NCBI RefSeq assembly: GCF_007971525.1
Contig: NZ_CP042437.1
Location: forward strand, 2,790,001 to 2,854,000
Direction: 5' to 3'
DNA length: 64,000 nucleotides
Source of the DNA: Mucilaginibacter ginsenosidivorax
GTDB lineage: Bacteria > Bacteroidota > Bacteroidia > Sphingobacteriales > Sphingobacteriaceae
A model generated the notes under the pieces. It was given only the letters and a program-made list of their open reading frames with translations, was not told where the DNA came from and searched no databases. Positions 52,747 through 62,494 of this stretch are shown here, piece by piece (the first letter of the stretch is position 1; each line of letters starts with the position of its first letter). The position numbers and the translations under genes were made by a program.

Positions 52747-52831
52747 GTCTTTTATTTTGTATGTCGTCCCCTTTAGAATTTCGCGAAATTTTACCACTCG
52801 GGGCGACAATCACTTTTTTTAACGATTTGAC

Positions 52832-54709
52832 TTACTGGTTCACCCCAAAAGCTTCCCAGCCGGATATGGTTGTACGGTTACAGGTCATGGCTTGCGTGCC
52901 GTTTTCGCTGGATACATACTTGCTGTTGTTGCCCCGCAGCGATATTTTGCCATCGGCGTTAACTACCCAGTCAAATTTTTCCCAATCGCCAATGGTGGTT
53001 CGGTTACAGGTGATGGCTTGCGTACCGTTTTCTGACGACACGTATTTTCCCATGCCCTGCAAGGCTATTTTACCCGCACCGGCGTCAACCACGGTAAATT
53101 GCTCCCATGCCGATGCGGTTGGGCGGTTACAGTTCATGGCGGCTGTGCCGTTCTCGCTGCTTACATACTGGTTGTTAATGCCTTTCAGCGTAATAACCGA
53201 GCCTATCGGGGCACCGGATGATGACCCGCTTGATTGGGTACCATTCCATTTAAAAGTGGCCACTGCGCCTGCAGCCAATGAGTAGGTAAATGACTCGGCG
53301 CCCCATTTCACCTTAAAGCTTATTGCAGATGAGCCTGTATTAAGCGCGATAAGTACCTTGCTCCCGTCGGAGTTTTTAAAGGCCACATCCTGGATACTGC
53401 CCGATACATTTGATGAAATGCGAACTGCTCCGGGCCTTACAAAACGTGCCGCGTGGCCTATGATGTAATAACCCACGTTGCGGGTTATTGATGTTCCGCT
53501 TACTGTAATGGCGCCCAGGCAGGTGCTGCAGCCACCGGCTGTGTGCGGGTTATAATTAACATCGGCTGCCAGGTTCCATTCCAAAACGTTGCGGCTCCAG
53601 TTGCGGGTAGCGCCAATAACCAGGTTATTAACGTGCCATGACAGGTCGCCACCAAAATTGCTTGGCGCACCAACCCATTGCTCGGTGAAGTACACATTTT
53701 TGTTAGGGTATGCATTATGCACATCGGTTAAAGAAGCAATTGACCCCGCATATAAGTGAAACGCTGATCCATCAACATAAGGGTTTGCGCCGCCATCGGC
53801 CAAAACAGCCTCCGGATAGTCAATCCTATCGGTATTATGGTCGTAAGCGATGATCTTGGTAGCAAAACCGGCCGCCCTGATCTGCGGGCCAAGATTGTTT
53901 TTGATAAAAGCAGCTTCCTCGCTGGCCTGCATCACCATGCTTGGGTTATTGTATGGGTTAAGCGGTTCGTTTTGCGGGGTAATGGCATCAATAGTAATAC
54001 CCTGTGCCTGCATGGCCTGCAGGTATTTTACAAAATAACGGGCATAAGCATCATAATACGCTGTGTTTAAGCTTCCGCCGGTGTAGCCGTTGTTGCCGGT
54101 AGTGTTAACCTTCATCCAGGTTGGGGCCGTCCAGGGGGTGGCTATAATTTTGATGGATGGATTGATGGCGATGATCTTTTTCAGGATCGGCAGCATATCG
54201 GTATTTTCCTGGCTGATGCTGAAACTGTTCATGTTTACATCGCCTGCCACCTGGTCGTAAGTAAAATCGCTCGAGCTAAGGTCAGATGCACCAATGCTGA
54301 TACGTAAATAACTGATGCCTATCTGGCCGTTTGCCGTACCAAAAAGCTCGCTTAATACGGCAGCCTGGTTGCCGCCCAGCCCGTTCAATAAACTGGCACT
54401 GCCGCCGGTTAGGGTAAAACCAAAGCCATCTATACCCTGATAGGTGGTATTTTCGTCGACAGTTACGGTGGTGGCGTTGGTGCCTGCATCGGCAGCAAAA
54501 TTGAAGCTGGCCTGTGCCTGTAACAGTTTTGATTGATCGGCCGTGGTTACCCAGGCGTTTACAACTTCGTTGGCTGCCCGGGCTACCGTGCTGCTGGTTT
54601 GTTGAGCTTTGGCTTCGCCGGTATTGGCATCCTTTTTACAGGAAAACAGCAAGGTCGCGGGTATCAGGGTGAGGGCTGCAAGCCGCTTTAAATAGTAGTT
54701 AATGTTCAT
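52832..54709 (-). CDS. GH30 glucanase lipoprotein with C-terminal fascin-like module
   Basis: About 625 residues from the ATG at 54709 ([20 protein letters not shown], lipobox SC with KKDA after it). The GH30 barrel and sandwich (about 50-485) parallel the PUL GH30 closely: [20 protein letters not shown], acid/base [16 protein letters not shown] and nucleophile [10 protein letters not shown]. After a Ser/Gly linker (SSGSSSG) a fascin-like triple repeat follows ([20 protein letters not shown] and two further copies) that is nearly the same as in the GH16 protein next door. It is likely a beta-1,6-glucanase tethered outside the cell. Confidence 0.92.
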   Translation of the reverse strand: MNINYYLKRLAALTLIPATLLFSCKKDANTGEAKAQQTSSTVARAANEVVNAWVTTADQSKLLQAQASFNFAADAGTNATTVTVDENTTYQGIDGFGFTLTGGSASLLNGLGGNQAAVLSELFGTANGQIGISYLRISIGASDLSSSDFTYDQVAGDVNMNSFSISQENTDMLPILKKIIAINPSIKIIATPWTAPTWMKVNTTGNNGYTGGSLNTAYYDAYARYFVKYLQAMQAQGITIDAITPQNEPLNPYNNPSMVMQASEEAAFIKNNLGPQIRAAGFATKIIAYDHNTDRIDYPEAVLADGGANPYVDGSAFHLYAGSIASLTDVHNAYPNKNVYFTEQWVGAPSNFGGDLSWHVNNLVIGATRNWSRNVLEWNLAADVNYNPHTAGGCSTCLGAITVSGTSITRNVGYYIIGHAARFVRPGAVRISSNVSGSIQDVAFKNSDGSKVLIALNTGSSAISFKVKWGAESFTYSLAAGAVATFKWNGTQSSGSSSGAPIGSVITLKGINNQYVSSENGTAAMNCNRPTASAWEQFTVVDAGAGKIALQGMGKYVSSENGTQAITCNRTTIGDWEKFDWVVNADGKISLRGNNSKYVSSENGTQAMTCNRTTISGWEAFGVNQ

Positions 54710-54972
54710 AAAATTTATTATTTGGTTTAATTGATTGCACAAAAAATCCAGGGCAAAAGGCCTGTTACGCATTGCTAAATCGCTTTACCAACTTAACTAA
54801 TGTTTAAAACACCCTCAATTGAACGCAGGCAAAACAGCATCGTTCAAAATAGTTTTTCAGGAATACAGGCTTATGTATGGCTTATTATTACAAATCAAAA
54901 ATAGGCTATTTAAAATGTAATAAACAAATAAAATTTACATAAATAACTGATATATAGTACATTATGAAATTT

Positions 54973-55075
54973 TGATACGGTTGTATCACATGAGCAATAA
55001 ATTAAAAATATAGGTTTAAGCGCCGGGTTAAAGGATTTTCAAAACATAAAAAATAATTATGATACGCTTGCGTCA
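54973..55075. promoter_or_regulatory. Pair of TGATAC-type palindromes upstream of the GH30-fascin gene
   Basis: TGATAC-GGTT-GTATCA (54973-54988) is a perfect palindrome and TGATACGCTTGCGTCA (55060-55075) a near copy 87 bp away. They lie 265-365 bp before the GH30 start. They could be regulator sites for the fascin-GH genes. The other parts of the 658-base gap 54710-55367 have no visible gene. Confidence 0.4.
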
Positions 55076-55248
55076 CAGTTAATTTTAACAGAGATATTTT
55101 TATAACCTAAGGGGGTAAATTGAGTAATTAGATGTAAGGGGGAGGGATAAATCCGGGGGCAAAGAGGGACGACTGCCGCGAGATTTTACGAACTGCCGCG
55201 AGGTTCCAACTCGCTGCTAAACATGGTTTCAGCTTTCAACTGAACTGA

Positions 55249-55307
55249 AGCCAAAGGCTTCAATCAGTTTTACCCACGAGTTACGCTGCGCTAACCTCTC
55301 GGGAGAT
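55249..55307 (+). repeat. 59-bp direct repeat, left copy
   Basis: The segment beginning AGCCAAAGGCTTCAATCAGT and ending CGGGAGAT recurs at 57031-57089 with a single base difference. The two copies bracket the ParB-like gene in the same orientation. They may mark insertion of that gene or serve as a substrate for its excision by recombination. Confidence 0.9.
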
Positions 55308-55367
55308 AATGCGGCATTTTTTATACCTATATTTATACAATATAAGCTTTGTAAATGGAAGTGCTAA

Positions 55368-56963
55368 ATGGAGATCTTAAAAAAATATAAACTTGTTTTT
55401 GAATACTCAGCCCCTCCAACTGGAATTATCGCAATTCGCTCAATAAATCCTTTGCTATCTCATTATATACAAAGCGCTCAAACCGCATTAGAGGCGGGGA
55501 TGCTTTACAGGTCTGTAAACGATTTTGTCGAGAAAGAAAGCCCGAAAGAATTGAGGTTGCCAATAAAAGGAGATGTGTTGGTTTACCTGGAGGCGACCGA
55601 AACTTATTTCGGTGAAGATTTTAAGGACAACACCTATGAGGAAAGTCGGGTTAAAGCCTCCTTTAGCTTACCAACAAATGATTTTCTTTTGATAGTCCAG
55701 GCATGGCTCCAGTTTCTGGTAGCAAATAAAACCCGCAAAGTTGAAGTTACAAACGGACAGGGGATTATAGAGATCATTACCGACGGCTTTTTGAATGCAT
55801 TGGTTATTGAAGAGGCTGTGGCCGTAAACTGGCCCGATTGCCGGGGAAGTATCGGCGAATATTATTCAGTATCTGACAATGATTACCAAAAGCAATTGGA
55901 ATTAACTGTCGGGTTAGATCATTCATTGGCACATGGATCTGACAACGAAATCCTTGAAGAGATAATTAAATTTTTGGATTTGTTTGACAATGGCAATTAC
56001 GACGTTGCTATCTCGAGGCTTGACAAAAAGAACTGCTCTTTCTATAGCGATAGTTCAATGGTCTATTCCGATTCTGTTCCTGAAGAATATCGGTTTGCCT
56101 GTAATTACTATGATTATGGAAGTGGGGATATTTACCTTTTTACCCGACGCCGTAACCGTATAGATCAAAACAGGGTAGATCATTACGTGAATCTAATAAA
56201 TGAGGGTGCCCGTCCAAAAGCAATTATTTATTATCACTACTATTATGATGATTCAAGCGCAAGCCCGAATTACGTTTTAGACGGACATCACAAAATATTG
56301 GCTTATCAGCAGTTGGATATGGATATTCCCGCTGTGATAATTTGCAAACGGGATATGCTCGGCGAGCATAAAGCTAATATTCTTCCCTACGTTGTAGATG
56401 TATTAAAACTTAATGAGCTTAGGCACGCTATATTGGAAAATGAAAATGTAACAGACATTGATGCTTACAGGAATGAAAGAGTGAGCAAGGCACTTGATGA
56501 CATTTTGTTAAATTACAAAGGTATAGGCATTGAGTTGCTTCAACTGTTTTATAATGCCTGGCATTCACCCGTTTCCGGGCACCGGGAATGGGCTGCCGAA
56601 AAGCTATCAGTACTTCAACACAACATAAACAAGGGCAAGGGGCAAACACTTTATCGTAAAACATTTATTAGTGAAACTTCCTACCCGGCTTGGGTAAATA
56701 CATATATTGAAAATGATTTGGATTTTGAAGTGTGGAAAAAGATTCTTCTAAATGGGGAGGAAGCCTCGGTTGATTGGTTTACAATACAAAAAACAACTGC
56801 CGAAAAATATAACCCTTCATACCGCAATACCCCAAACCCTCCGATAACAAGGAATTTGGATTTTACATCAGCACAACCTACTTCTGATGAAAGCCTGAGT
56901 AAAACCTGGCCTTATATTAAAACAGCATTGCTGGTGATTCGATTGTTGACAAGGTTAAAGTAA
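55368..56963 (+). CDS. Protein of unknown function with ParB/Srx-like DGHH motif
   Basis: The 531 residues are not recognised overall. Residues about 255-350 resemble the ParB/sulfiredoxin-like nuclease or kinase fold: NRIDQNRVDHYVNLINEGAR, then NYVLDGHHKILAYQQLDMDI and PAVIICKRD, where the DGHHK segment aligns with the family's DGxHR nucleotide site. The N-terminal 200 residues (with NCRG-like DCRGSIGEYYSVSDND) and the C-terminal 180 residues are novel. No signal or clear membrane segment is seen, though the last residues (ALLVIRLLTRLK) are hydrophobic and basic. The gene is isolated and flanked by 59-bp direct repeats, so it may be acquired. Confidence 0.7.
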   Translation: MEILKKYKLVFEYSAPPTGIIAIRSINPLLSHYIQSAQTALEAGMLYRSVNDFVEKESPKELRLPIKGDVLVYLEATETYFGEDFKDNTYEESRVKASFSLPTNDFLLIVQAWLQFLVANKTRKVEVTNGQGIIEIITDGFLNALVIEEAVAVNWPDCRGSIGEYYSVSDNDYQKQLELTVGLDHSLAHGSDNEILEEIIKFLDLFDNGNYDVAISRLDKKNCSFYSDSSMVYSDSVPEEYRFACNYYDYGSGDIYLFTRRRNRIDQNRVDHYVNLINEGARPKAIIYYHYYYDDSSASPNYVLDGHHKILAYQQLDMDIPAVIICKRDMLGEHKANILPYVVDVLKLNELRHAILENENVTDIDAYRNERVSKALDDILLNYKGIGIELLQLFYNAWHSPVSGHREWAAEKLSVLQHNINKGKGQTLYRKTFISETSYPAWVNTYIENDLDFEVWKKILLNGEEASVDWFTIQKTTAEKYNPSYRNTPNPPITRNLDFTSAQPTSDESLSKTWPYIKTALLVIRLLTRLK

Positions 56964-57030
56964 TTGTGTTATTCCGAGGTAGAGGAGGTTTCATATTTGA
57001 GATAAAAACAGAAAAGACTTGTGCTTTAAC

Positions 57031-57089
57031 AGCCAAAGGCTTCAATCAGTTTTACCCACGAGTTACGCTGCGCTAACCTCGCGGGAGAT
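57031..57089 (+). repeat. 59-bp direct repeat, right copy
   Basis: 58 of 59 bases are the same as 55249-55307, the one change being a G for T near the end. It lies 67 nt after the ParB-like gene and just before the 3' end of the GH3-family gene. Confidence 0.9.
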
Positions 57090-57139
57090 TCAAGAATTAG
57101 CCATTTTTTGTCTTAACTCTTGATTCTAACTTCTTGATT

Positions 57140-58663
57140 CTATTCAGTTACCAGCTCCATCACCTTTAAAATGGCATCCACATACTCGCGGTTGTTAGCC
57201 AGGCGGGGTACCTTGTGCTGCCCGCCCAATTTGCCTTTTTCTTTCATCCAGTTAAAAAAAGTGCCTTCGGGGGCGCGGCGTACTATGGGGCGGCGCAGGG
57301 CCAGGTCTTTAAAGCGTTTGGCATCGTAATCGGAGTTGATGCGGCGCAGGGTTTCATCAAGAATATCCACAAAACGTTCAAACTCGTTGGGCTTTTGTTC
57401 AAACTCAATTATCCACTCGTGGGCGCCACAATCTTTACCATTAAAATAAACAGGCGCGGCAGTATACTCACAAATTACGGCACCGGTTTGCTGGCATGCC
57501 TCTTCCAGGGCTTGCTCGGCATTGTCAATAATCACTTCCTCGCCAAAGGCATTAATAAAATGTTTGGTACGGCCGGTTACCCGGATGCGGAAAGGCGTTA
57601 ATGAGGTAAATTTAATAGTATCGCCTATCATATACCGCCAAAGCCCTGCATTGGTGCTAATGATGAGCGCGTAATTTTTATCCAACTCCACCTCGTCCAG
57701 CGTAAGGGTATGCGGGTTTTCATCGTGCAGGTTTTCCAGCGGTAAAAACTCGTAAAAAATGCCATAGTCCAGCATCAGCAGCATGTCGCCCGGTTCGCGG
57801 GTATCCTGGATGCCGAAGAAGCCTTCGGATGCATTATAATTCTCCAGGTAATACATGTCATCGCTGGGAATTAACGCTTTAAATTGATCGCGATAGGGGC
57901 CAAAGTTAACCGCGCCGTGAAAATACATCTCCAGGTTGGGCCAAACTTCCAGCATGTTTTTTTTGCCGGTTATTTCCAATATCCGTTTAAACAGCACCAA
58001 ATTCCAGGTGGGTACGCCGCCAATGCTGGTTACGTTTACATCCCTGGTGGCCTGGGCTATTTTTTCTAATTTCTCTTCAAAGTTATCCAGCAGGGCAATT
58101 TCCAGTTGCGGCGTACGGTGAAGCTCGGCCCAAAGGGGCAGGTTTTTCATGATTACGGCCGATAGGTCGCCAAATGAAGCATCCGGGTTTATGGTGCTCA
58201 CCTGGTGGCTGCCGCCAAGGGTAAGTACTTTGCCAGTAAACATGCGGGCATTGGGCTGGTTATTAAAATAAATGGTAAGTACATCTTTGCCGCCCTTAAA
58301 GTGGCATTCTTCCAGCGCCTCCTCGCTTACGGGGATAAACTTGCTCCTGTCATTAGTTGTTCCCGATGATTTGGCAAACCAACGGATCTCTGAAGGCCAC
58401 AACACATTTTTTTCGCCTTTGAGCATCCGCTCTATATAGGGCTTCAGCGTATCGTAATTTTGGATGGGCACCCGCTCCTTAAACTGGGTAAGGTTTTCGA
58501 TGCTTTTATATTGATACCTACGGCCCCACTCGGTACTCTCGGCCATGGATATCAGCTGCTCAAACCATTCCTCCTGTACTTCGTTGGGATATTTCATAAA
58601 AAGCTCAATCTGATGAATGCGCTTTTTCATGAACCATGTAAATACGGAGTTAAATATTGTCAT
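57140..58663 (-). CDS. GH3 auxin-responsive promoter family protein (acyl-adenylate-like)
   Basis: The 507 residues match bacterial GH3 proteins: MKKRIHQIELFMKYPNEVQE start, RWFAKSSGTTNDRSKFIPVS (ATP/AMP-binding), NYNASEGFFGIQDTREPGDM, GLWRYMIGDTIKFTSLTPFR and KHFINAFGEEVIIDNAEQAL. Plant GH3 enzymes join amino acids to plant hormones, but the bacterial role is unknown. It follows lptB by 12 nt, so it is probably part of the recJ-lptB operon. GH3 here names the auxin family, not glycoside hydrolase family 3. Confidence 0.93.
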   Translation of the reverse strand: MTIFNSVFTWFMKKRIHQIELFMKYPNEVQEEWFEQLISMAESTEWGRRYQYKSIENLTQFKERVPIQNYDTLKPYIERMLKGEKNVLWPSEIRWFAKSSGTTNDRSKFIPVSEEALEECHFKGGKDVLTIYFNNQPNARMFTGKVLTLGGSHQVSTINPDASFGDLSAVIMKNLPLWAELHRTPQLEIALLDNFEEKLEKIAQATRDVNVTSIGGVPTWNLVLFKRILEITGKKNMLEVWPNLEMYFHGAVNFGPYRDQFKALIPSDDMYYLENYNASEGFFGIQDTREPGDMLLMLDYGIFYEFLPLENLHDENPHTLTLDEVELDKNYALIISTNAGLWRYMIGDTIKFTSLTPFRIRVTGRTKHFINAFGEEVIIDNAEQALEEACQQTGAVICEYTAAPVYFNGKDCGAHEWIIEFEQKPNEFERFVDILDETLRRINSDYDAKRFKDLALRRPIVRRAPEGTFFNWMKEKGKLGGQHKVPRLANNREYVDAILKVMELVTE

Positions 58664-58675
58664 ACAGCTGGTTTA

Positions 58676-59416
58676 TTATTGGGGGAATACTTTTCTCTTC
58701 AGAACAAAGTTAGCACCTAAATATACTTTACGCACCATCTCATTTTCGGCCAATACCTCGGGCACGCCCGACTCTAATATTTTACCTTCAAAAAGCAGGT
58801 AAGCGCGGTCGGTTATTGACAGTGTTTCCTGTACGTTGTGGTCGGTAATCAGGATACCTATGTTGCGGTGCCTAAGCTTTGCTACCATCGCCTGTATCTC
58901 CTCAACCGCAATAGGGTCAACCCCGGCAAAAGGCTCATCCAGCAAAATAAAGTTAGGCTCGGCTGCCAGGGCGCGGGCAATTTCGGTACGGCGGCGCTCG
59001 CCGCCTGATAGCAGGTCGCCCCGGTTTTTGCGCACTTTATGCAGGCTAAATTCGTCAATCAGTTCTTCCAGCTTGTCTTTTTGCCGGTCTTTAGGCATGC
59101 CACCCATCTCCAGCACCGCTTTAATATTATCCTCAACAGATAGCTTGCGAAACACCGAAGCCTCCTGTGCAAGGTACCCAATACCCTTTTGCGCCCTGCG
59201 GTACATGGGGTCCTGGGTTATATCTTTATCATCCAGAAAAATAGTGCCTTCGTTAGGTTTTATCAAACCAACTATCATATAAAACGATGTAGTTTTTCCG
59301 GCACCATTCGGCCCCAGCAAACCCACAATTTCGCCCTGCGCCACATCAAACGATACATCGTTAACAACAGTGCGCTGTTTGTACTTTTTTACTAAATTTT
59401 CTGCTCGTAGTATCAT
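58676..59416 (-). CDS. lptB: LPS export ABC transporter ATPase LptB
   Basis: The 246 residues have Walker [10 protein letters not shown] (about 35-43), the signature LSGGERRR, Walker [17 protein letters not shown] and the switch His in ILITDHNV, plus [20 protein letters not shown] of LptB. It powers extraction of LPS from the inner membrane with LptF and LptG, which are not in the window. The length equals that of known LptB. It is followed by GH3 and preceded by recJ on the same strand. Confidence 0.95.
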   Translation of the reverse strand: MILRAENLVKKYKQRTVVNDVSFDVAQGEIVGLLGPNGAGKTTSFYMIVGLIKPNEGTIFLDDKDITQDPMYRRAQKGIGYLAQEASVFRKLSVEDNIKAVLEMGGMPKDRQKDKLEELIDEFSLHKVRKNRGDLLSGGERRRTEIARALAAEPNFILLDEPFAGVDPIAVEEIQAMVAKLRHRNIGILITDHNVQETLSITDRAYLLFEGKILESGVPEVLAENEMVRKVYLGANFVLKRKVFPQ

Positions 59417-59516
59417 TTAAGTCTTGAGTTCTAAGTACTGAGTTCTGAGTCATTGCCGATTGTACAGATAAGTCGTAAGTGTATTTACTTCTGACTTAAG
59501 ACTATCGGCTTAAGAC
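59417..59516. repeat. Short AGTCTTAAGTC-type repeat between lptB and recJ
   Basis: Words such as AAGTCTTGAGTT, CTAAGTACTGAGTTCTGAGTC and CTTAAGACT in both orientations occur here as in the gaps at 27656 and 29325. The recJ gene ends inside or next to it (stop near 59510). Confidence 0.55.
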
Positions 59517-61216
59517 TTAAACCTTATCCCCTTTATATTCAACTGTATGTTTCTTCGTTCGCGCCAAATGTTTTCTTCAATGCTGTAGCAAATATCAAAG
59601 GGCACGCCTGGCTTTAATTGCGGCAGGTATTCGCCGTGGTTAAAGGCAATACAATCAAAGGCTGCCGTACCTTCCTGCATTACAGCCATTTTTATATGTG
59701 CCTGCCCCACCAGGCCTGCATTACCGCTAACATACACATTTTTACTTATGAAAACCGGCGCCATATTTTCGGGCCCGAAGGGCGCAAACTGGTTCAATAT
59801 CCTGAAAAATTTCGGTTCTATCTGGCTTAAACGTAATTCGGCGTCAATTTGTATCTGTTGTATTAATTGTTCGGGCAATATGGTTGCGCTCACCACTTCT
59901 TCAAACCTGTCTTTAAAAGCCTCCACGTTTTCGGGCAGCATGGTTAACCCTGCGGCGTACTTGTGCCCACCAAACTGGATGAGCAGATCTTTGCATTCGC
60001 AAAGTGCCTCGTAAAGATCAAAACCCAGCACGGAGCGCGCCGAACCTGCTACATGCCCGTTTGATTGGGTAAGCACAATAGTAGGCCGGTAATACTTTTC
60101 GGTAAGGCGCGATGCCACAATACCAATAACGCCTTTGTGCCAATCCTTGTTAAATACCACGGTAGATTTTTTGCCTATCAGCACCTCGTCACTGTCTATT
60201 ATCTCCAGGGCTTCGTCGGTAATATTTAAATCGTGGCCTTTTCGCTCCTGGTTACGGGAGTTTATCATCATGCCTTTTTCCCTGGCGGCTTTTTCATCAC
60301 AAGCTATCAGTAATTCAACCGCATGTTTGGCATCATCAATACGGCCGGCAGCGTTAATACGGGGGCCTATCAGGAACACCACCTCAGATATGGTTAGGTT
60401 TCCCGGAGTTTTGCCTGCAACCTCAATCAGCGTTTTTACACCAACACACGGGTTGGTATTTATTTTTTGCAGACCAAAGTGTGCCAGCACCCGGTTTTCG
60501 CCAGTAATATGTACAATATCGCACGATATGCTGATACAGGCCAGGTCGATATATTCAAGCACGGCTTCAAACCGGATGCCGTTTTTTTCGGCATACGCCT
60601 GTATCAGCTTAAAGCCTATACCGCAGCCCGATAATTCTTTATAGGGATATTCGCAATCAGCCCGTTTGGGGTCGAGCACCGCCACAGCTGCGGGTAACTG
60701 CGCGCCGGGCAAGTGGTGGTCGCAAATAATAAAATCTATCCCCAGGGTGTTGGCATAGTCAATTTTATCCACCGATTTAATACCGCAATCAAGTGCTATA
60801 ATAAGGCTAAAACCATTTTGGGCCGCATAATCAATCCCCTGGGTTGATATACCATAACCTTCTTTATACCTATCCGGAATATAGTATTCCATGTTTTTAT
60901 ACTGCTTACTAAAAAAGCTGTAAACAGTGGCAACAGCGGTGGTGCCATCAACATCGTAATCGCCATAAACCAGTATCTTTTCGCCGGCGGCAATGGCGAT
61001 TTCAATGCGTATAACCGCTTCCTCCATATCCTTCATCAAAAAAGGATCATGCAGGTGCCGCTGATCGGGCCTGAAAAAATACCGGGCGCCTTCAAAATCG
61101 TTTACCCCCCTGTGTACCAGCAGGCTGCTTAAAACGGCATCAATATTCAGTTCGGCAGATAATTTGCGTACCAAATCCTCATCGGCATTATCCCTTATCG
61201 CCCAACGTTTATTCAT
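59510..61216 (-). CDS. recJ: Single-stranded-DNA-specific exonuclease RecJ
   Basis: The 568 residues are typical RecJ. DHH phosphoesterase motifs include VYGDYDVDGTTAVATVYSFF (motif I), DCGIKSVDKIDYA, FIICDHHLPG (DHH motif III) and GCGIGFKLIQAYAEKNG. The DHHA1 domain holds GRIDDAKHAVELLIACDEKA and GGHKYAAGLTMLPEN, and a C-terminal OB fold ends the chain. It degrades single-stranded DNA 5' to 3' in recombination and mismatch repair. First gene of the recJ-lptB-GH3 group. Confidence 0.96.
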   Translation of the reverse strand: MNKRWAIRDNADEDLVRKLSAELNIDAVLSSLLVHRGVNDFEGARYFFRPDQRHLHDPFLMKDMEEAVIRIEIAIAAGEKILVYGDYDVDGTTAVATVYSFFSKQYKNMEYYIPDRYKEGYGISTQGIDYAAQNGFSLIIALDCGIKSVDKIDYANTLGIDFIICDHHLPGAQLPAAVAVLDPKRADCEYPYKELSGCGIGFKLIQAYAEKNGIRFEAVLEYIDLACISISCDIVHITGENRVLAHFGLQKINTNPCVGVKTLIEVAGKTPGNLTISEVVFLIGPRINAAGRIDDAKHAVELLIACDEKAAREKGMMINSRNQERKGHDLNITDEALEIIDSDEVLIGKKSTVVFNKDWHKGVIGIVASRLTEKYYRPTIVLTQSNGHVAGSARSVLGFDLYEALCECKDLLIQFGGHKYAAGLTMLPENVEAFKDRFEEVVSATILPEQLIQQIQIDAELRLSQIEPKFFRILNQFAPFGPENMAPVFISKNVYVSGNAGLVGQAHIKMAVMQEGTAAFDCIAFNHGEYLPQLKPGVPFDICYSIEENIWRERRNIQLNIKGIRFKS

Positions 61217-61301
61217 ATCTTTGCAGCTTTTATAACAGTAAATATAATTTTTGGCACTTTAAACGGCCAAAGTTACATTCAAAATCTGACACATCGCAGC
61301 T

Positions 61302-62078
61302 ATGGAAATTTTCGCGTTAGGAGAAGGCTCATATTCAGTTGATTCGACTAAAAAATTTATCCCCTTTAACCCCGAAATCGACAATTTCAGGGATCGTCCG
61401 GGTTCATTGTTCATCCATGTAAACCCATTCCTGATAAAAACTACTCATCACCTTATTGTGCTTGATACCGGCCTTGGTTTTAAAGACACCCGCGATGAAT
61501 TGTTGCTGCACCAAAATATCCGTAACGCGGGGTTCGATCCGGATGATGTAACACTGGTGTTGATGTCGCACCTGCATTATGACCATTCGGGTGGCCTGGT
61601 GGTTGAGCGTAACGGCAAGCTGGAACCCAGTTTTCCGCAGGCAAGGCACGTGATACAAAAAGGAGAATGGGAGTTTGGCATTACCGGCAAATCATCATCA
61701 TACCATAAAGAGATTTTTGAAGCGCTTGACGGCACCGTAGATATAACGTTTGTAGAGGGTAGTGGCGAACTGATTCCAGGCATCCGTTATGAGCTATCAG
61801 GAGGGCATTGCCCCAATCACCAGGTATTCTGGATAGATATGGAAGGCTCGAAAGCGCTGTTTGGCGGCGACGAGCTACCGGAACCGGAGCAACTGATACG
61901 AAAATTTATAGCTAAATATGATATGGATGGGCGCAAAGCGATGGAACTGCGCCAGGAATATGGAAAATTGGCATCCGAAGAAGGGTGGACCTGCTTGTTT
62001 TATCATGCCAAAACAATTGCTATTGGCAATGTAAGCAGCGATGACGGCGGCGAACACTTTAAAGTAATGCCTGCTTAG
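61302..62078 (+). CDS. MBL-fold metallo-hydrolase
   Basis: The 258 residues show the metallo-beta-lactamase zinc signature: MSHLHYDHSGGLV (HxHxDH), the third His in LSGGHCPNHQVFW and the final Asp in LFGGDELPEPEQ. Its length and layout resemble AHL-lactonase-type or quinolone-lactonase MBL enzymes, but no substrate can be set. It is divergent from recJ (85 nt gap) and its last 4 bases overlap the 3' end of the response-regulator gene on the other strand. Confidence 0.92.
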   Translation: MEIFALGEGSYSVDSTKKFIPFNPEIDNFRDRPGSLFIHVNPFLIKTTHHLIVLDTGLGFKDTRDELLLHQNIRNAGFDPDDVTLVLMSHLHYDHSGGLVVERNGKLEPSFPQARHVIQKGEWEFGITGKSSSYHKEIFEALDGTVDITFVEGSGELIPGIRYELSGGHCPNHQVFWIDMEGSKALFGGDELPEPEQLIRKFIAKYDMDGRKAMELRQEYGKLASEEGWTCLFYHAKTIAIGNVSSDDGGEHFKVMPA

Positions 62079-62494
62079 TCTTGTGGCTGAACTTCAAAAA
62101 GCTCTTTAATTTTTTCGACGTTTAATGGTTTGCTGATAAAATCTTTTACCAGCGGGTATGAGCGTGCTTTGTTGATATCGTTGCTGAATACTGATGATGA
62201 AATAATAAAGATTTTGCTTTTGCCCAGCGGATCGAGGTTTAAACGTTTGTATTCATCTAAAAACTCCCAGCCATTCATAATAGGCATATTAATATCCAGC
62301 AAAATATAATCGGGAAGTTTGGCGGGGTCTTTTCGCTGAATTTCAGATAACTGATCAATAGCAAATTTACCGTTTAAACAGGCCATAATCTCGGTATTTA
62401 ATAAAGCCTTCTTTATTAATTTTATAGAGATAAAATTATTGATCTCATCGTCATCAACCAATAATACGCTCACGGATTTAGTGTTAATTGTCAT
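62075..62494 (-). CDS. Stand-alone response regulator (CheY-like)
   Basis: The 139 residues are one receiver domain: acidic pair SVLLVDDDEINNFISIKLI, phospho-acceptor Asp in YILLDINMPIMNGWEFLDEY (about residue 65), the Ser/Thr switch in IFIISSSVFSNDINKA and Lys in DFISKPLNVEKI. No output domain is present, so it probably acts by protein contact in a phosphorelay, as Rcp1-like regulators do. No histidine kinase is near. It converges with the MBL gene. Confidence 0.93.
   Translation of the reverse strand: MTINTKSVSVLLVDDDEINNFISIKLIKKALLNTEIMACLNGKFAIDQLSEIQRKDPAKLPDYILLDINMPIMNGWEFLDEYKRLNLDPLGKSKIFIISSSVFSNDINKARSYPLVKDFISKPLNVEKIKELFEVQPQD

Noticed and set aside
57140..58663. Glycoside hydrolase family 3
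   Set aside because: The sequence fits the GH3 auxin-responsive (acyl-acid amido synthetase) family; it shows no glycosidase motif, and only the name is shared.
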